Shown: positions 43,950 to 55,582 of the stretch, in pieces | Layout of the letters: the number at the start of each line of letters is the position of its first letter | Position numbering within the stretch: the stretch's first letter is position 1 | Assembly (NCBI RefSeq): GCF_030272615.1 | Contig: NC_081414.1 | Coordinates: forward strand, 910,289,009 to 910,353,008 | DNA from: Cryptomeria japonica | Taxonomy: Eukaryota; Streptophyta; Pinopsida; Cupressales; Cupressaceae | Direction of reading: 5' to 3' | DNA: 64,000 nt | Notes under the pieces: generated by a model | Databases searched by the model: none | Seen by the model: the letters and a program-made list of their open reading frames with translations, nothing else | Told to the model about the DNA's origin: nothing | Program-made: the position numbers and the translations under genes

Positions 43950-46900
43950 CTTTCAGTTCTTCTACTGATAAGGATTGAGCTACATGTATGGTATGCTGAG
44001 CTTCTTTTGTTCTAATGTTTATTGGTTATGTAGGTTTAATCAACACTGATGATCACTCTTAAAAGTGATCAAGCAAAATACCAAGTATCTCACCTTCAAG
44101 TACCTCAGAGAGGTTTTCACCGTTAGGTACGTCCTTTATTTTTACTATTTTTTATTCTAACACTGCCACAATGTGGTTTTCGCCATCAGAACACTTTTTT
44201 TATTTTTTATTTTTGAGACTAAGATACTTGACATGTTTTGTTGTCATGTTCTCACTTTTTTCACTGGTGGAAGAGCCCATTTGTTCAACTACATTAAGAT
44301 AATATGATAATGTATAGTCGTTGGCAAAGGTAGGGATATTTAAGGGTTGATCTTGGATAGTACAGTCAATAAGCTCAAGATGTACCAGGGATAAAGATTC
44401 AACGGGTTCAAGGGAATTCACAGTATTGTCATCACAACCTTAGAATGACAAGTTGAGTTCTAGAAGACTACCTTGCGTAAGTGTCTCGAGACCAAGAAGA
44501 GTTAAAACACGATTATCAAAGTTTATGTTAGTATTTAGGAGACCTAACCCAACAAACCTACCACTAGCACCTTCCTCTACTTCAGACTAGACTACATATT
44601 ATGGTTCAACAGCATTAGGATTTTTAGACAGAGTTTCGACATTCATGACGAAGTAGTCATAGTTTGGTGTTGAATATGTAATATTATAAATAGTTCTTAT
44701 TTCATAGTGATCAAAGTCAGAAGATGAAGCCTCTGACTCCTCTTCAAGTGGCTTAGTGAAAGCATGTATAGTATCAATATCAACATCTTTTATGCTACAA
44801 GTTCCTTCATGATTTGGTTCAATGATCACTTGTAGTTGACATATCCTTGATGACTCTGTTAGTCTCTGTCATCTTTCCCATTCAGCTTCCTCTGGGCTGA
44901 TGACCGGTCCTGCTTCTCTAGCCTCCAGTTCTTCATTTATAGTCCCATATCTGATTTTCTCTATCTCATTAGAGGGAGATATAGTAGGTGACGAATTTTC
45001 CTGTGCTTTTCCTTCTTTCAACTATTGTTCATAATCTTCTTGTCTTTTCAGTATGATTTTCTCTATTTCCTTTTATAGCTTCAAGCGTATTATTTCTTGT
45101 ACTTCATCTATGATATCATTAGGTTTTTCGGTAGTTTCTTTAGTAGATGTATCCGAGAGAGGCTCTGAACCCCATTCATACTCATTCGAGTCTGTTTCTG
45201 AATCCTCTAATTGCATTCTCCCAGTATATGTGACATGAATGTTTAGTGGTGCAAACATGTTTTTAATTCCTTCCACCTCTTCTCTCATGTCTTCTGGAAA
45301 ATCTAATTCTTGTAGTGTTCTTGTTGATACAGTTGGAACTTGATTACAAGTTGCTTCTTCTCTCTTGACTGCCAATTCTTCTTGTTCTTTCTCATACTCA
45401 TCCTGAATTTGCTAAGTATTTACTTTTTGTGATGTTGGATGTAGTATCTTTTCCTCCACTTAGGTTGTTGATGAGAAGTGTGTTTTTTATTTGATGACTC
45501 TTCTAGATGGTAGCCGAGTCCAGTTTTATCATTTGTAGACTTAGTTTGTAACTTGATAGGTTCAATGATTCCTTCTTGGCACTTTCCCAAAGGACCGCTA
45601 GCTGAATATCCCATGCATTGAATCATCTTATAGCCTAGACCATATTGTTCAAGAGAAATATCACTGTGTTGTCCTTCTCTATTTTTATTATCTTCTTTGA
45701 AAATCCATTAGAGAACAGTCGCCTCTTCTATTTCATCTACAAGGGAAGTAGAAAATTGTACAAAAATACCATCATAGATGGTGTTTGTATTTGAAGTTTG
45801 TGGCTTCATAGCCTCTAATGGTTTTCCAGACTATCTTGGTGATGGTGGGAAAAACATCGAGGAGATTACAGGTTCTATCTTGTATCCATCCATACTAGTA
45901 CCTGTGATTTTCAATTTCTTTTCTATCTTTCATCAAATTTTCTCAACTTTTAGCTGTAGAGGTTGCTCTGTTATAAGGAACAAGGGTATCAACACACTGC
46001 TTTAAAGCATTAAAAGTGTAGGTTGTATCAGCAAGAACATTGACTTCAACTCCAGTATAGGGAAATTTCAAATAGTAATGGTAAATAGACGACACTGCTT
46101 GCATTTCGTGAATCCATGGTCTACCCAGGAAGATGTTGTAGGAGAGAGGAAGATCAAGCACCTAACAAATAACATCTTGTTCTACAAGTCCCACCATGAT
46201 CGGTAATAGTACCAGACCCTTAGAGGTTCTTTCTTCTTCATCATAAGCTTTGATTGTTATTTTCTTTGTTGGATCAATAACATTATCAGAAAATCCCAAC
46301 TGCCTTAGTAAATTGTAGGTACAAATATTCAACCCAACGCCTCCATCTATAAAAACACACTTGACTCGGTGCTTATGGATCATAGCTTCAATATGCAATG
46401 GCTGGTTATGCATATGATTCAGTGAATTGTCATCTTCTTTAGAAAAGGATAGGTGGTAAGGTGAAGTCAAGTGACCCACCATAGATTGAAACTGACCCAA
46501 ATCTAAGTCTTTAGGGACGTTAGTAGCAAGCAAAGCTTTGTCCAGAATCTCTCTATGAGCAGAAGAGATTTTAAGTAGTTCAAGAATGGAGATTTGAGCG
46601 GTAGTTCGTTTTAATTATTCAACAATGCTATAACCAGAAGATGATGATGAAGCCAATTGTTTGGATTTAGCCGTGATTGTATCTGGTTGTTTGTTTGAAT
46701 AAGTTGGTAGGTTCGACTCTATCAACGGATTTGTTGATGTTTGATAAGGGGAGGAAGAGCTAGCTCCTTTGAGAGTGAACCTCTTTTGAGAGCGAGTTAC
46801 GACATTTGCAGTTTACGTTTTATTTTGCTTATCTTTAACTATGATCACATTGCAATATTTAGATTGGGAAGATTCAATCATGTTGATCACATTATCATTG
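43950..46900 (-). pseudogene. Protease, G-patch and linker, second Tat element
   Basis: Protease occupies 45943-46533, with VFIDGGVGLNICTYNLL (Asn-Gly-Ala of the intact element is Gly-Gly-Val here, after a kept Asp) and IFLGRPWIHEM. A G-patch remnant lies at 45490-45626 (MIQCMGYSASGPLGKCQ, then GLGYHLEE). An acidic linker with many stops spans 43950-45400. At 46560-46900 the end of Gag and pre-protease region is recognisable, and coding similarity stops where the 5' LTR starts. Confidence 0.8.
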
Positions 46901-46910
46901 TTGGCATAGG

Positions 46911-47838
46911 TGTATTTGTATTTGAATACACAACACTTCAATTACATCATTAGATGCTTGGTTAGCAAATCAATAATCAATGAATAATGAAACTATTACA
47001 AAGCGACCTATTGCCTTCTAGTAGATGTGAGTTTAGTTTTTCTCTTAGATTTCTTTATGCAACACCAGTGATTAGACGACACCTAAACAAAGGATTTAAT
47101 CTATATGAGTATGAAATTGAGCTAAATGGATGCAAGATATGCAAGATTAAGCTAACATGATTCAAGCAATATGATTAAGCTAATGCAATATTCTCAATAG
47201 ACCTAGAGCAAAAACAACATAATAACAATAATCTCCAGGGTTTTTTTTTTTGAATAAGAGATGAGAGCTTGAATTTATAGAAAATACAAAGAGAGACCAA
47301 TGGTCAAGATCGATCAATGATGAACGACAAAGATTCTCCAAGAGGAAGCACAATCCAGGTGAATTGATGTGATTGACTGCTTTTCTCAGCTTTAAAGGAA
47401 ATTTAACTAATTTTAAGATAAAATCAGAAAAAACTGATTTATTTCATATTTTATTCAATTTTTATATTTCATTCATTTAATTTCTTTTATGAGAATTTTC
47501 AATTTAATTCCATTTTAATTTCTTTTCTCAATTTTAGTTATTTTTTCAAATTAATTCATTTCTAATGATTTAATGGCAAATTGATTTATTAATTAAATAT
47601 CCTAAGATATTTAATTAAATAAATAGGATAATTGATTAAAATGATTTACTTGGAATGATTAATTAATTAAATGATTATTTAATTAATATAGAATGATTTA
47701 TTTGCCATGTGACATTGATGACTGATGATTAACTAATTAGGTGCTCATGATTGATTTAATTTGCCTTTGGTTAGGACCTTGGTGATGTAGTCGAGATTAG
47801 GGGCCCATGGTTTAGGTGACCATTTTTAGGGTATTACA
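46911..47838 (-). repeat. 5' LTR of the second Tat element
   Basis: 928 bases, paired with 32995-33920. It is followed on its 3' side (leftwards) directly by mid-gag coding sequence, with no primer site or leader, so the adjoining internal part is deleted. Confidence 0.88.
47273..47279 (-). promoter_or_regulatory. TATA box of the second Tat element 5' LTR
   Basis: On the - strand TATAAAT lies in TTCTATAAATTCAAGC, about 560 bases into the LTR. The same sequence is kept in the other LTR near 33358. Confidence 0.5.
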
Positions 47839-48076
47839 TCTCTCACTGAGATATTTAATACTGTTTCCTACATATAGAGACTTCTATTATACAACTTTTA
47901 ATCCAGAAATAAATTAGCATCTGCACTAGATAATTCAATAGTACCAAAGCACATACATAGTCTTTCCTGCATATTGGAAATTGCACTATATCATCCTTAA
48001 TTCAACATCTTTGACAACTTAAGACAAGTTGAAATCAATGATAACACAACACCACAACTCAAATTTCCAACATTCA

Positions 48077-48119
<43 letters not shown>

Positions 48120-48310
48120 CATGTATACACACATATATACACAAGTGTATATTCATCCATGAGTTGTGCCTATTTTGGGAGGAGCGAATATCTCCAAACA
48201 AGGATGAGCTATCTATATATTTATTTTTCAAGAGTTCCAGAGGGATGAAGGCATCCCATGACCTTCCTTTTATATGCCTAAACAAAATTTTGATCCATCC
48301 ATAAAACTGT
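47839..48310. other. Spacer with (AC)n microsatellite
   Basis: No gene is recognisable. Bases 48079-48113 are a run of about 17 AC units, continued by mixed AT/AC repeats to about 48142. Apparent His/Thr- or Val/Cys-rich reading frames across it are repeat artefacts. Confidence 0.8.
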
Positions 48311-49045
48311 CAAAGAAGCTACATAGTTAGCTAGAGAAGGAAGACTAGGATGTGAAGAAGATCATGGATTTATGGATATACCACCAAGAAAGAATGAATT
48401 AGAATATGATGTCATTTTGACATATGAATAATTTGATAATCTCTAGGATGATGCACATGAGAAGCCACCTTTTCTTCTTGAAACAAGAAAAATACATAAA
48501 GAGGCCTCTACAAAGAAAAATATGGGAGAGAGACTAGAAGGAACCCCACTAGCACAAGTAATGCAAATTTATAAAGTCACATGGCAAAGAAGCCAAAATT
48601 TTAAACAAAGTTGAAGGATAGATGCAACCAAAAGATTATTCAGTCTATGCCATTGGTCCGAACCTTGGCCAAGCTTGCCCCCAGGATAAAGTAGAATCAA
48701 TGGAGAAAACACAAAAGGTGGTCACCACTAACTTCCTCAAAGTTAGTAGACATGTAGGGAAAAAGGAGCAACAAGTCATCAAATTTGAGGCTATGATTGA
48801 TAGATTAACGAGTGAAAAAAGTCCAAGGATATTGTGATCTCCTAGCTAAACAAAGAATTACAAGAAGGGGTCACAAAAGTGGCTTTCCATGTAGAGCAAG
48901 ATGAAAAGGCTAGGCTCCAAAAGGAGTTAGATGAGGCTTGGGCTGAGAATGTCATTACAAAGAAGGAGAGAGTCAGAAAGATGGCACAGGTACAACAAAA
49001 TATCTTTAATTTTATGAGCACACAACAATAGCTCTAACAAGAAAT
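48311..49045 (+). pseudogene. Left part of a second coiled-coil pol-less unit
   Basis: A decayed + strand frame (best piece 48622-48837, then shifting to 49030) encodes charged coiled-coil sequence (ESMEKTQKVVTTNFLKVS, then ERVRKMAQVQQNIFNF). It is interrupted at 49046 by a complete LTR element and resumes at 56746. Its character resembles the C-terminal half of the unknown protein at 22774-27919. Family unknown. Confidence 0.4.
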
Positions 49046-50205
49046 TGATGAATACTAAGAGGGGGGGGGTGAATTAGTATGCCAAAAATCTTTGCACTAA
49101 AACACTTACACAGTCTAAAGATAAATCGGTAAAGCAGTCTGACAATCAAACCGGTTATCACAGATACAAACCAAAATGCGAATAAAATATTCACCCACAA
49201 AAGCAATACAACCATAACACAAGATATTTGACGTGGAAACCCAACTAGGAAAAACCACGGTGAGATGGAACTCACAAGTCACTATCTGTAGAATAGAAAC
49301 CAGACCGGTTAAGGTCTTACAATGTTCTTCACCAGAACAGATCCTGTTAGGAATCTCAATCTCTGTTAGGAGATAAGTCCGATTAAAGACTACCTTGTTA
49401 GAGGATTTTAGATTCACATGTGTGAACCACCTTGTTAGAGGATTTTACAAAGGCTTTGAGGCCTACCCGGTTAAGGGCTACAAACTTGTCAAAGATGTGA
49501 GTAATCAACAAGCGTTTGATCTATCTACTAGCACAAATTGCTTGGTTAGATCCAGTATTGCTCACAGCTAATGCATTCCAGCATTACTTCAGTCTCCTCT
49601 ATCTCTCTCAATTACAACTCGATCTTCTCTGATAAGATCGCTCTCCACTTCCACCTTAAACCCTAGCTCAACATAAACCCTATTCGCAACTTCTTCAACA
49701 ACTTAAAAAACCTAGACATGATGTCCTTTTAAAGGAATCTGATTTCATGTCAGTCCAATAGGATTACATTACAATTTCCTAGGTTCAGTGAATCTAGACA
49801 TACTCAGTAACATGACACAGGAATCACCGTCAATGTGTCGGCACCGTCAAACAATCGGTGGATTAGTAACTCATCACAAAATGCCGGTTGGTAACTCATC
49901 ACAGAGTGTTACCAGTTCATACAAGATGCCGGTTGCCGGTTTGGCAAAAATGAAGACTGGTAAGAATGTGTTGTGCCACTTTTCTTCCTCGTACCGCTTG
50001 TGATCTACGAACCGCTTGGGGTCGACATGCCGCTTCAGACCGGGAAACACATTCTGCAAAATCACCACTAGTCTAAAGACTAGAATACAACATACCGGTT
50101 GGAACAAATACCGGTTGAGCATGAGCTCATACATATAAAGGGGATCTCAATACAAGTGTGTGTCCATCAATGACAATCACAATATAAACATAAAAAATGC
50201 CAACA
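49046..50205 (-). repeat. 3' LTR of the pol-less element
   Basis: 1160 bases, with - strand start TGTTGGCATTTTT at 50205 and end CATCA at 49046. It pairs with 55583-56745. Confidence 0.92.
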
Positions 50206-50219
50206 ATCTCCCCCTTTGG
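50206..50219 (-). promoter_or_regulatory. Polypurine tract of the pol-less element
   Basis: GCCAAAGGGGGAGAT on the - strand directly precedes the 3' LTR start TGTTGG. This is the usual composition of plant Copia polypurine tracts. Confidence 0.85.
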
Positions 50220-50572
50220 CATTGATGGCAACACTTAGGAAAATAAAATTTTGACATCTAAGTGTTTTACAACAAAAACTTGCCATTAACAAAATTGCTC
50301 CCCCTAAGCATATACACTATCCCTTAATCAACAAAGTGTATAGCAATTTTGCATTTAGAGCATAATCATCAGAGCATATAGCATATATCACAGCATATAT
50401 CAAAATTTCAAAAACAGATTCTTCTCCCTCTGATATACTTCTCCCCCTGATATATCAAAATTTCAAAAAAATTTAAGACCATCAAAATTTTAAAACCATA
50501 TACTTCTCCCCCTTTGCCAACAATGGCAAAGTACCACTACAAAAACCTGTTTCCATATTTATATAAAAGAGT

Positions 50573-53500
50573 TTATGACAATAATGAATAATACTTGTCA
50601 AAAACCGCTTTGTAGTCCTGCACAAATTGTTTCATGGAGAGAGACCAGAACTCAAGTAGGGAGGTCGCCACTTCCTTCTCGGTCTGCATTTGTGATACCT
50701 GTTCCTCCATGGCATCTATTGTGCTCATATCTTGAGTGACTATCAGGGCATCCAGGTTCAGATAGCATTTCTGGAGAATTTGCAGTCATGGAAGTAATAC
50801 CAGTTGAAGTTCCTGCAAATCCCTAGACCTTGTGCTGATCTCTTGCTTTATCTTGGCTGACTGGATCTGGAACCAGTGAACGGTTTGCCCATATGTTGCA
50901 AAGGAGTCGTAAGGAGTCTTGAATGTGCTTAAGTAGGACTATAAGTCCGTTTGAAGCTGTTGCTTCTTGGCTAGCACATCATCACAGAACAGATGAGGTT
51001 GACAGATTTTGCTGAGTAGCAAGTTTCCCTCATCCAAAGCACTCCTTATGTCCTTTTGATCCTTTGATAGTTCAGTCCTAAGCTCATTCAATTTCTTCAC
51101 CAGAGCAACATTAAGAGCCTTTTGGTGCTCTTTCTTTACATTGGCCTCAGCTGCTTCTTCTAGGCTCTGCACCTGATCATCCACTACAGTACACAGAAGT
51201 TTGAGTTGTGCTAGTGATGAATCAGTGTCAGGAAGATTAGTACCGGGGATTAAACCGGTAAGTGTGTCTACAGCTGCCTGAATGATGTCTTGTTCCTTTT
51301 TCCTACGAATGATCTCAAGGCGCTCTTGAGCAACCTTGATGCTCTGCAGAAGCTCCGACTCGCTTGCAGATTGGAGATCGATAGGAATAGAAAGATCAAC
51401 CGCTGAGGGTTGACTTCCGATTGCCTTCGGAGTCTCCACCTGAGAGCTTCTTGCCACTTCACGTTCCTTGGCTTCTTCAACTTTCTTCTTTTCCGCTTCT
51501 CTTCTCTTCTCTTCTTCCTTGTCTTCTTCTGCCTTTTTCTTCTCCTCTGCTCTCCTCTTCTGCTCTTCCTTTTCTTCTTCTTCCCTCTTTTTATTCTCTT
51601 GCTCTTCCTTTTTCTTCTTTTCTTCCTCTTCCTTCTTCTTTTCATCCTCTTCCTTCTTCCTCTTCTCCTCGTCTTTCTTCTTCTTTTCTTCCTCTTCCTT
51701 CTTCCTCTTTTCTTCTTCTTCCTTCTTCTTCTTTTCTCTTCCTGTTCTTTTGCCACTTGTTGTGTGTCCACAGCTTGTTCACCACCCTAATCGGCCTATT
51801 GCCCCTATTCAGTTCCCTCATAAGGTATGTCTTGAGTGACATCTTCTATATCCAGGGCATCGACATCTATGGTGTCGATTGGTTCCTCCACCAGGTTTCC
51901 TTCCCCATCAAAAACTTCATCCAGTTTGGAAATAACCGGTTCCTTTTCTGCTTGGAGGTTGGCCATTCAAGCTTTGTGTGAGCTGATAGCATGGGCCATG
52001 TGTTGATGTGTATCCTTTTCTGCATCATCAACTCTCCCTTCCAACAACCAGAGTCTTCTTCTCCTTGTGAAGAAGAGACCTTTATTTTGATCTAATACAT
52101 CAAATAATTCTGAATTTAAGAGTTCGGGGAAGTAATGTGCAAAAACTTTCTCCCTAATCTCTTGTTCCTTTTCAATGGCAATGCACCATTTGTTATCCAA
52201 TGCTTTAAACAATGAATCTGGTGTCTGAGATTTAATCTCTGATGGTGACTGGTCATTTTTGCATAAATAAAGAATGATTTCCTGCAGTACTTCATCTTTT
52301 TCTTCACTATTGAAATCATCATAATAATCAATTAAATCATGAAGTAACTTTCTCCTAATATTCTTTACTATTCTTTGACAATGTGTCAAAGGTTTGTAAG
52401 AGGAGATATCTATATTTACCAATGCGGATGTTGCCGGTTCATTCTTCTTGACCTTCTTGGTCTGTCTAGCCTTCTTTGGCTATTCATCAGACTCAGTTTC
52501 TTCAGAGTCTGGTTCATTTGCCTTAGTCTTCCTCTTTCTTTTGAAGACTTTTGCCGGTGTTACCTCCGGTTTCTTCTTTGCTAGTGACTGCTTGGTCACT
52601 CTTGGAGTCTCAGTGGTAACTGGTGTTGATGCCACAGGCACTGCCTTAGCTTTCTTGGCTGCTGGTTCTTTTCCCTTTTTCACCGATGGTTCTTCAATCG
52701 GTGCGATCCGCTCCAAGTAGGTTTCGGTTCGCTTCGCCTTTGGATCAAGAGGCGAGGCAATAAGGGTTGAAGCATACCCTTCCAGCATGTCAAACATGAC
52801 CTCATAGCCCATAGGCTCCACTTCCTCCATTCTAGGCTCAACAGCCTCCATTAGACATTTGTCCACCTGAATAGTGAAACAGATGTCATCTTCATACTTC
52901 TTCACTATGTCACCTGAGATTCACATCCTCTGACTCATCTTTCTTCTGAACTCATCAAAGTATTTATTCAGAATCTCAGGGTAGCTAGTTCCAATGGCTT
53001 GCACACTTTCCTTTATCTGCTTGGTTACCAGTTGGTCAGGGGACCACTGGACATCTCCTACACCCAGAAAGTAGCCTTGGAAATAGAAAAACAACCCTAC
53101 CAGTAGTTGTCCAAACTTAAATCTCAGTGAATTGTCCTTTTTGATTGCCTTGAGATTTAACAGGAGTTGCCTTTGCATACCGGTGCATAAGTCAAATGAT
53201 TTATCCTCTACAATCATCCGATAAGCGGCATTTACCGCTGCAGCAAATACAGAATTAATCCTGCTAGCTGCCAATGTTCTGTAGCCTATCACCATGCAGG
53301 CGTATTTTACCAGTTCATCCTCGATAGGATTAACTGTCATACCTCGTGAATCACTTGTCGAACCGGTGAGCTTGGTCATTTCCGTTTTGCTTACCGTTCT
53401 CAGGGCTGGCACTTCCTCTGTGTTGCAGAAACCGGTGACTGCATGAATTGCCTCAGGCGTGATATCATGCGTTCTCTCCAGGTACATCTTGTCACCATGG

Positions 53501-53814
53501 ACTCTGCTCAAGATGATTATGATATGATCCTCTGTGAAATCTTCTAGAAAATACACCGCATTATGGAGTTTCTTCTTCTCTAGGATACTGAACTCCGATT
53601 TGATCCTTTTGTCCTTTCCGCAAAATAGACCTAATTGAGTATGAATGGCTAAGGACCCTAGGTCTTCTATCTTACAATCAATATAGTCTGAAATTCCTTC
53701 TTCGACTATGACTCCAGCTGGAACTTGTGACAAAGCATTATACTTGGACTTCCTCTAAATGAAATTTTCTGACTCAATGGATATGCTTGAATTGGTATGA
53801 GATGCGGAAGCCAT
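50573..53814 (-). pseudogene. ORF2 of the pol-less element: large unknown protein, broken by stops
   Basis: ATG at 53814 (MASASHTNSSISIESENF) opens a frame that runs, with about ten stops and one frameshift near 51740, to a stop at 50573: about 1080 codons. Residues about 30-300 (52921-53733) look globular, with ISDYIDCKIEDLGSL, ITPEAIHAVTGF and FKFGQLLVGLFFYFQGYFLG. A basic Lys/Pro-rich linker follows (PAAKKAKAVPVAS), then a second compact part (51967-52422). A very Glu/Lys-rich stretch is encoded by the pyrimidine-rich run at 51440-51780, and a coiled-coil C-terminus follows (ESELLQSIKVAQERLEII). The stops are TAG or TGA where CAG or CGA would fit. I do not recognise the family. Capsid, RNA-binding or host-interaction roles are all open. 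Confidence 0.6.
51440..51780 (+). repeat. TTC/TTCC-rich low-complexity tract
   Basis: An almost pure pyrimidine run on the + strand, in irregular CTTCTTCCTCTT units. It encodes the Glu/Lys-rich middle of ORF2 on the - strand and produces long spurious Phe/Ser/Leu-rich frames on the + strand. A frameshift in ORF2 occurs at its right edge. Confidence 0.85.
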
Positions 53815-54128
53815 TGAAGAATATTTCAAGAACACGAAAAATACCTTTCAAACACGAATTTAGGGCTTCCTGATTCTGCTTTACTTCGCTCTCCATCAGA
53901 TGCCAAATCACCGCTTTGAGTTCTCCACTAGCGCTTGCAAACTATATTTGAATCTCTTTCAAAGCTCTCCGGTTTCTCAAAATCTAAGCTCAAAATCGCC
54001 TTTTCTTCGCTCTGCACTTGAAAACTTTTCTTCGCTCGAAAAATAGATAGTGAGAAATGATTTGAAAATTGCATTTATACATGTCTCTCACCTACCATCA
54101 TTAATGCTCCTATATTAGGGCGTAAACC
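53815..54128 (-). other. Spacer between ORF1 and ORF2 of the pol-less element
   Basis: About 310 noncoding bases containing a conserved-looking TTCTTCGCTCT/TTTCTTCGCTC repeat (three to four times on +). There is no protease-like sequence and no overlap that would suggest readthrough or frameshifting. ORF2 may therefore need its own RNA or internal initiation. Confidence 0.45.
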
Positions 54129-55544
54129 CTAATTTGCCTCTTTACCATTTCCGATCTTCTGCCAAGTGACAGGTGTAGCATACCGGTTAAGGTCTTTTAC
54201 CGGTGTTAACCGGGGGTTCGAAAGCATTTTGTCATTTGCCCCCCCTAAGCCTTTGAGGCTTAGTTTGACGGTTCTGATAATTTCCACACTAGGTGCAGAA
54301 ACCGATTCCTCCTCCAATAATACTAGTTTCTTCTTCCATATTTTCTTCATGTCTTCTTGAACTTTTTCAACCTCTATTTCTCCTTCCTGAGTGATCGATA
54401 TATCATTAGATGTACTTTTTCTGCTTCTGTAGAATCTTGCAATGTGACCCGGTTTGTTGCAGTGATAGCAAACAAGTCCAGGTGCTCTCCAAGGTCCATT
54501 GTACGTGTTTCCATTCTTCCTTCTGCATGTTGCAGCAGTGTGACCATGACCATGACAGATCATACAACTTTCTCTCCATCCAGTTGCCGCTTGACCGCTT
54601 CTTGACTGATGATTGAAGACATTAAACTGGTTGTGGTTCCGGTTCATGAAAGATTCAGGACTAGTTCCTTTGATCCTCTGAGGATATCTTCCAGTGTTAT
54701 CCATTACAAACCTGCATTCAAATGCTCTATGCCCAAACTTGTTGCATGCATAACAATGACCATTGAACTTATTGGATCTAGGTACATTGTTGATAAAATA
54801 AGGAAAATTATTGTAGGCTTTGCTCCTACATACATTGGCAGTGTGTCCTTCTTTAAGACAGTTAAAGCAAACAGGTTTGAATTTTTGCTTACCTTTTCCT
54901 TTGAGTGTCGGTTGCTTCTTTGATGCTTCTGCATTTGTTCCTGAGGATTCTCCTTCCTCATGTCCAGAAAAACCAAGACCATTGGTATTCTTTGCCAGTC
55001 TAGATGACTCAAGCTTTTTCTCTAGCCTTACTGTACTTTTGCCAAACTTAGCAAGTATTTCCTTTGACTCAAAGAGTTCTTTGGAAATAGCAGTGTTTGT
55101 CTCCATAAGACTTGCATTTTCAGAGATGGCAATGTTCAGTTCTCCTTGCATGTCTTCTTTTTCCATTCTACTCTCATCAAGGCGAGCAGTTAGTGCACTA
55201 ATCTCATGTTTCAACTTGGAGATCTCATGATCTTTGTCTTTTACCTGATCTTCATCTTTTCTCCGGTTCTTAAGCTCTTGGCTAAACCGAATAGTCAGTC
55301 CTTCCAACTCCTTTCTCAAATTGGAGTTTGAATCATTCAGCTTATTCACTTTAGCAATCATAGCTTCCATGTTAGCTTCATCTTCAGAACTACTTTCAGA
55401 TATTTCCATCAGCCTCTTTGCATGTTCTCTTCTTTTTGCTTGAGATGCCTTGTATTTGACCATAAGATCATCATAGGCTTGCTCAGACTTAGTGAGCCGT
55501 TGAGTAAGTTCCCTCAATGTGTATTCCCCCATATCTCTTTCCAA
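54129..55544 (-). CDS. ORF1 of the pol-less element: coiled-coil zinc-knuckle (Gag-like) protein
   Basis: Open for 471 codons. Residues 1-190 are a charged coiled coil (TLRELTQRLTKSEQAYDDL, then NLRKELEGLTIRF, SKLKHEISALTARL). A Ser/Lys-rich linker leads to four CCHC zinc knuckles of C-X2-C-X4-H-X4-C form at 226, 264, 327 and 359; the last has Tyr372 in place of the final Cys. The frame starts about 25 bases inside the primer site; it is also open upstream, so the start could be earlier. Knuckles bind single-stranded nucleic acid, so an RNA-packaging Gag role is likely, although a typical Copia Gag core is not obvious. It is less decayed than ORF2. Confidence 0.7.
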   Translation of the reverse strand: MERDMGEYTLRELTQRLTKSEQAYDDLMVKYKASQAKRREHAKRLMEISESSSEDEANMEAMIAKVNKLNDSNSNLRKELEGLTIRFSQELKNRRKDEDQVKDKDHEISKLKHEISALTARLDESRMEKEDMQGELNIAISENASLMETNTAISKELFESKEILAKFGKSTVRLEKKLESSRLAKNTNGLGFSGHEEGESSGTNAEASKKQPTLKGKGKQKFKPVCFNCLKEGHTANVCRSKAYNNFPYFINNVPRSNKFNGHCYACNKFGHRAFECRFVMDNTGRYPQRIKGTSPESFMNRNHNQFNVFNHQSRSGQAATGWRESCMICHGHGHTAATCRRKNGNTYNGPWRAPGLVCYHCNKPGHIARFYRSRKSTSNDISITQEGEIEVEKVQEDMKKIWKKKLVLLEEESVSAPSVEIIRTVKLSLKGLGGANDKMLSNPRLTPVKDLNRYATPVTWQKIGNGKEAN

Positions 55545-55568
55545 GTGGTTAAACTTATAGAAAGGTTG

Positions 55569-55580
55569 GCTCTGATACCA
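55569..55580 (-). promoter_or_regulatory. Primer-binding site for initiator Met-tRNA (pol-less element)
   Basis: TGGTATCAGAGCC on the - strand, 2 bases from the LTR end at 55583. Confidence 0.9.
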
Positions 55581-55582
55581 AT

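Larger units (their letters stand above)
32995..47838 (-). mobile_element. Second Tat-lineage Ty3/Gypsy element, decayed, gag-deleted, with antisense gene
   Basis: The 5' LTR at 46911-47838 and 3' LTR at 32995-33920 are about 927 bases each and more than 90% alike by eye. Between them on the - strand lie protease, G-patch, RT, both RNase H domains and integrase remnants (39101-46900) in the same order as the intact Tat element. Most of gag, the leader and the primer site are missing: coding sequence runs straight into the 5' LTR. A + strand PMD-like gene sits between integrase and the 3' LTR. A solo LTR is nested in the second RNase H. Flanking bases (GGATT and TCTCT) do not form a target duplication. 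Confidence 0.88.

Noticed and set aside
32990-47843. Target-site duplication of the second Tat element
   Set aside because: Flanks GGATT and TCTCT do not match, even allowing for shifts of one or two bases.
48019-48304. Frames rich in Thr/His or Val/Cys
   Set aside because: Produced by the (AC)n microsatellite.
51410-51981. Long Phe/Leu/Ser-rich frames on the + strand
   Set aside because: Translation of the pyrimidine-rich tract opposite ORF2; hydrophobicity is an artefact of TTC/CTT repeats, not a membrane protein.
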